From Pleurobrachia bachei (Eukaryota; Ctenophora; Tentaculata; Cydippida; Pleurobrachiidae), in contig AVPN01000185.1 in the NCBI GenBank assembly GCA_000695325.1, forward strand, positions 37,960 through 68,294: a stretch of 30,335 bases of DNA. The letters are read 5' to 3'. This document shows, one piece after another, positions 28,786-30,335 of this stretch; the stretch's first letter is position 1, and every line of letters starts with the position of its first letter. A program made the position numbers and the translations under genes. The notes below the pieces were generated by a model. The model made no database searches, was not told the DNA's origin, and saw only the letters and a list, made by a program, of their open reading frames with translations.

Positions 28786-29860
28786 CAGGGGCTCTTCGAC
28801 GAAACTTTAAGCACACTTAATAAATAAGCTCTCTTTAGAGTTACGCATGGAGAATTTTTCAGACTTGTCTCGAGAGGGGTGTCGACGAACGCTTCCCAAA
28901 ACCTCACTTTAGGTCCTTGGTGTGAACCACGTGTATACCACGTGAAGCCCCGGATCGCCCCTCGTGTATGGGTGTAGACAACCAAACAGGGGATCGAAAC
29001 TGGACACGTGATAGGATTTCCATTACATGGGTTTACACAGGCGTCAATTTGATCACGTGTAGGGTTCACCAGCCAATAGTGTTAGCGAGATATCACACCA
29101 GATTGGAGGTGAAGAAGAAGTTTGACTTCCATTTCTCAAGATTCAAACGTGAAATGTCAAATCTTCAAAACTATGTGTACTCTTACAGTAGCTGGCAATG
29201 AATGAACCAATCAAAACTCAAAAGACCTACCCACTCATAATAACTTGTACAGTCGGACCCCGATTTACCGGGATGCTCGGGGGAAAGGGTTTTGCCCGGT
29301 AAATCGGGGTGCCCGGTATATCCGGGTGATAAACCGTTAATTTCCTAAATCGGGGGAAGGTTTTCCTCCCGAATAAAAATGGTGTAATAAACATGGTTTG
29401 GGCTTGGCTGAAACCCCAAACTATAGTGCCTCAATATTGTAGTTGAGTAGAGATAGCTAACTGGGGGCAAGGAGTGCCATTTTATCTTGTTTCTACATGC
29501 GAGAAGCAAAATATGCACTGTATTGTAGCATGTTTTACTTGCCAGCGCTGACTTATCTACCATTAAGTCTCCTCTGGAGGAGACTTAACAAACCTCACTT
29601 GAGTGAGATATTGCGTGAACTATGACGTCATTGTCACTTCAATTTGGCCCAAATCACGTGACTTTACCACGTGTTTAGGGGGTTACGCAAGATTTGTAGA
29701 GCTTGTGTAAATTTACCCCTCAATTTTCACTAAGAAAGATTCCTAAAAAGTTTCGTCGACACAAACCGTGCTTAAGGGGTGTGAAAATCAATTAGAAGGT
29801 GTGAAAGGAGAGTTACGCAACGTTTTTAAGTGTGCTTAAAGTTTCGTCGAAGAGCCCCTG
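28786..29860. mobile_element. 1.07 kb TIR element beginning CAGGGGCTCTTCGACG
   Basis: Perfect 35-bp terminal inverted repeats, CAGGGGCTCTTCGACGAAAC and onwards, at 28786-28820 and 29826-29860. GAGTTACGC is also shared inside both ends. The interior has no transposase and holds a partial Tigger-like MITE. No target duplication is recognisable, so the superfamily is open; CAGGGG ends occur in hAT elements. Confidence 0.8.
29250..29370. mobile_element. Partial Tigger/pogo-like MITE
   Basis: Begins CAGTCGGACCCCGATTTACC after TA like the copy at 8546, and contains the CCGGTAAATCGGGGTGCCCG interior. The right terminus is missing or degraded. It is inserted inside the element 28786-29860. Confidence 0.75.
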
Positions 29861-29877
29861 AGAGCTTAAACCACATT

Positions 29878-29879
<2 letters not shown>

Positions 29880-29918
<39 letters not shown>
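29880..29918. repeat. (GA)n microsatellite
   Basis: Uninterrupted GA dinucleotides next to the right end of the TIR element. Confidence 0.95.
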
Positions 29919-29922
<4 letters not shown>

Positions 29923-30335
29923 GGAAAGATAGAGAGAACAGAGAACAGAGTTATTGAAAGATCAATACGGGAATTGATATTGTGAGCACTGGGTGTGCTC
30001 TTTTATAAAAGCTTCTATAGTAAAAGGAGATCCGAGGAGGTAAAAAATAAAGTCTCGCACACCTACCCTCCGCGATGATTCTCGCTTGAGATAATGAGAT
30101 ACAATTTTCCTATCTCGAGAGTAAGAAACGAAAAAGTTCGGTTCGGTTTTATTTATTCTATCGGTGGTTTTCGTTGTATTTTTTATTCAAACAAGGCAAG
30201 TTTTTCGGCGGTTCGATGCAAAAAATGTTATCGAAAAAGGTTTTTTGGTGAAGTCAGTTTTGCTATTCGAAGTTTGATGCTATGAACTCCGTGACATAAT
30301 TTTCGAGTTACGCGGACGCGAGTTACCCCCCCCCC
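29919..30335. other. Window end without a recognisable gene
   Basis: Only short open frames without family resemblance. The last bases are a poly-C run, possibly an assembly edge. Confidence 0.6.

Overview
This is a stretch of nuclear genome from an animal (or close animal relative). Genes are split into many short exons with GT-AG introns, and the window encodes SH2, ankyrin and discoidin (F5/8 type C) domains typical of Metazoa. It also carries many small DNA transposons, TC/GA microsatellites and minisatellites. The intron style, nested intronic genes and repeat load suggest a marine invertebrate, perhaps non-bilaterian. The sequence alone does not fix the lineage.

Layout. 1-2141: gene-poor upstream flank with microsatellites. 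2142-19387 (+): a complete ATP-citrate lyase gene (ACLY), which I could assemble into 26 phase-compatible exons giving about 1109 residues, close to the animal length. Two exon pairs are present twice (exons 2-3 and exons 5-6), each copy with intact splice sites and frame. Two single-exon genes lie inside ACLY introns on the same strand: a LINE ORF1-like coiled-coil/RRM-like protein (4903-5946) and a secreted N-formylglutamate-amidohydrolase-like protein (14447-15658). Intron 22 holds a fully palindromic fold-back element in two copies. The second sits at the centre of a near-perfect 1.74 kb palindrome whose left arm contains antisense copies of exons 23 and 24.

19388-30335: mostly minus-strand gene pieces among transposons. 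From high to low coordinates: a discoidin-domain gene (28345-27805) with a signal peptide but an in-frame TAG; an SH2-ankyrin gene (27171-25660) resembling the N-terminal part of SHARK/HTK16-type tyrosine kinases, running into a 27-bp minisatellite in which every unit carries a 5' splice site; and a gene with a farnesoic-acid-O-methyltransferase-like domain (24689-21676). The exon of this last gene is split by a 2.3 kb TA-flanked inverted-repeat element built of 16-bp arrays. The last 2 kb hold another TIR element and simple repeats.

The recurrent theme is duplication across splice junctions: whole exon pairs, exon-start/acceptor snippets, exon-end/donor snippets, an inverted exon pair, and a 16-unit donor array. 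Some of the larger, nearly identical duplications could instead be haplotype or assembly artefacts, and this is stated where relevant.
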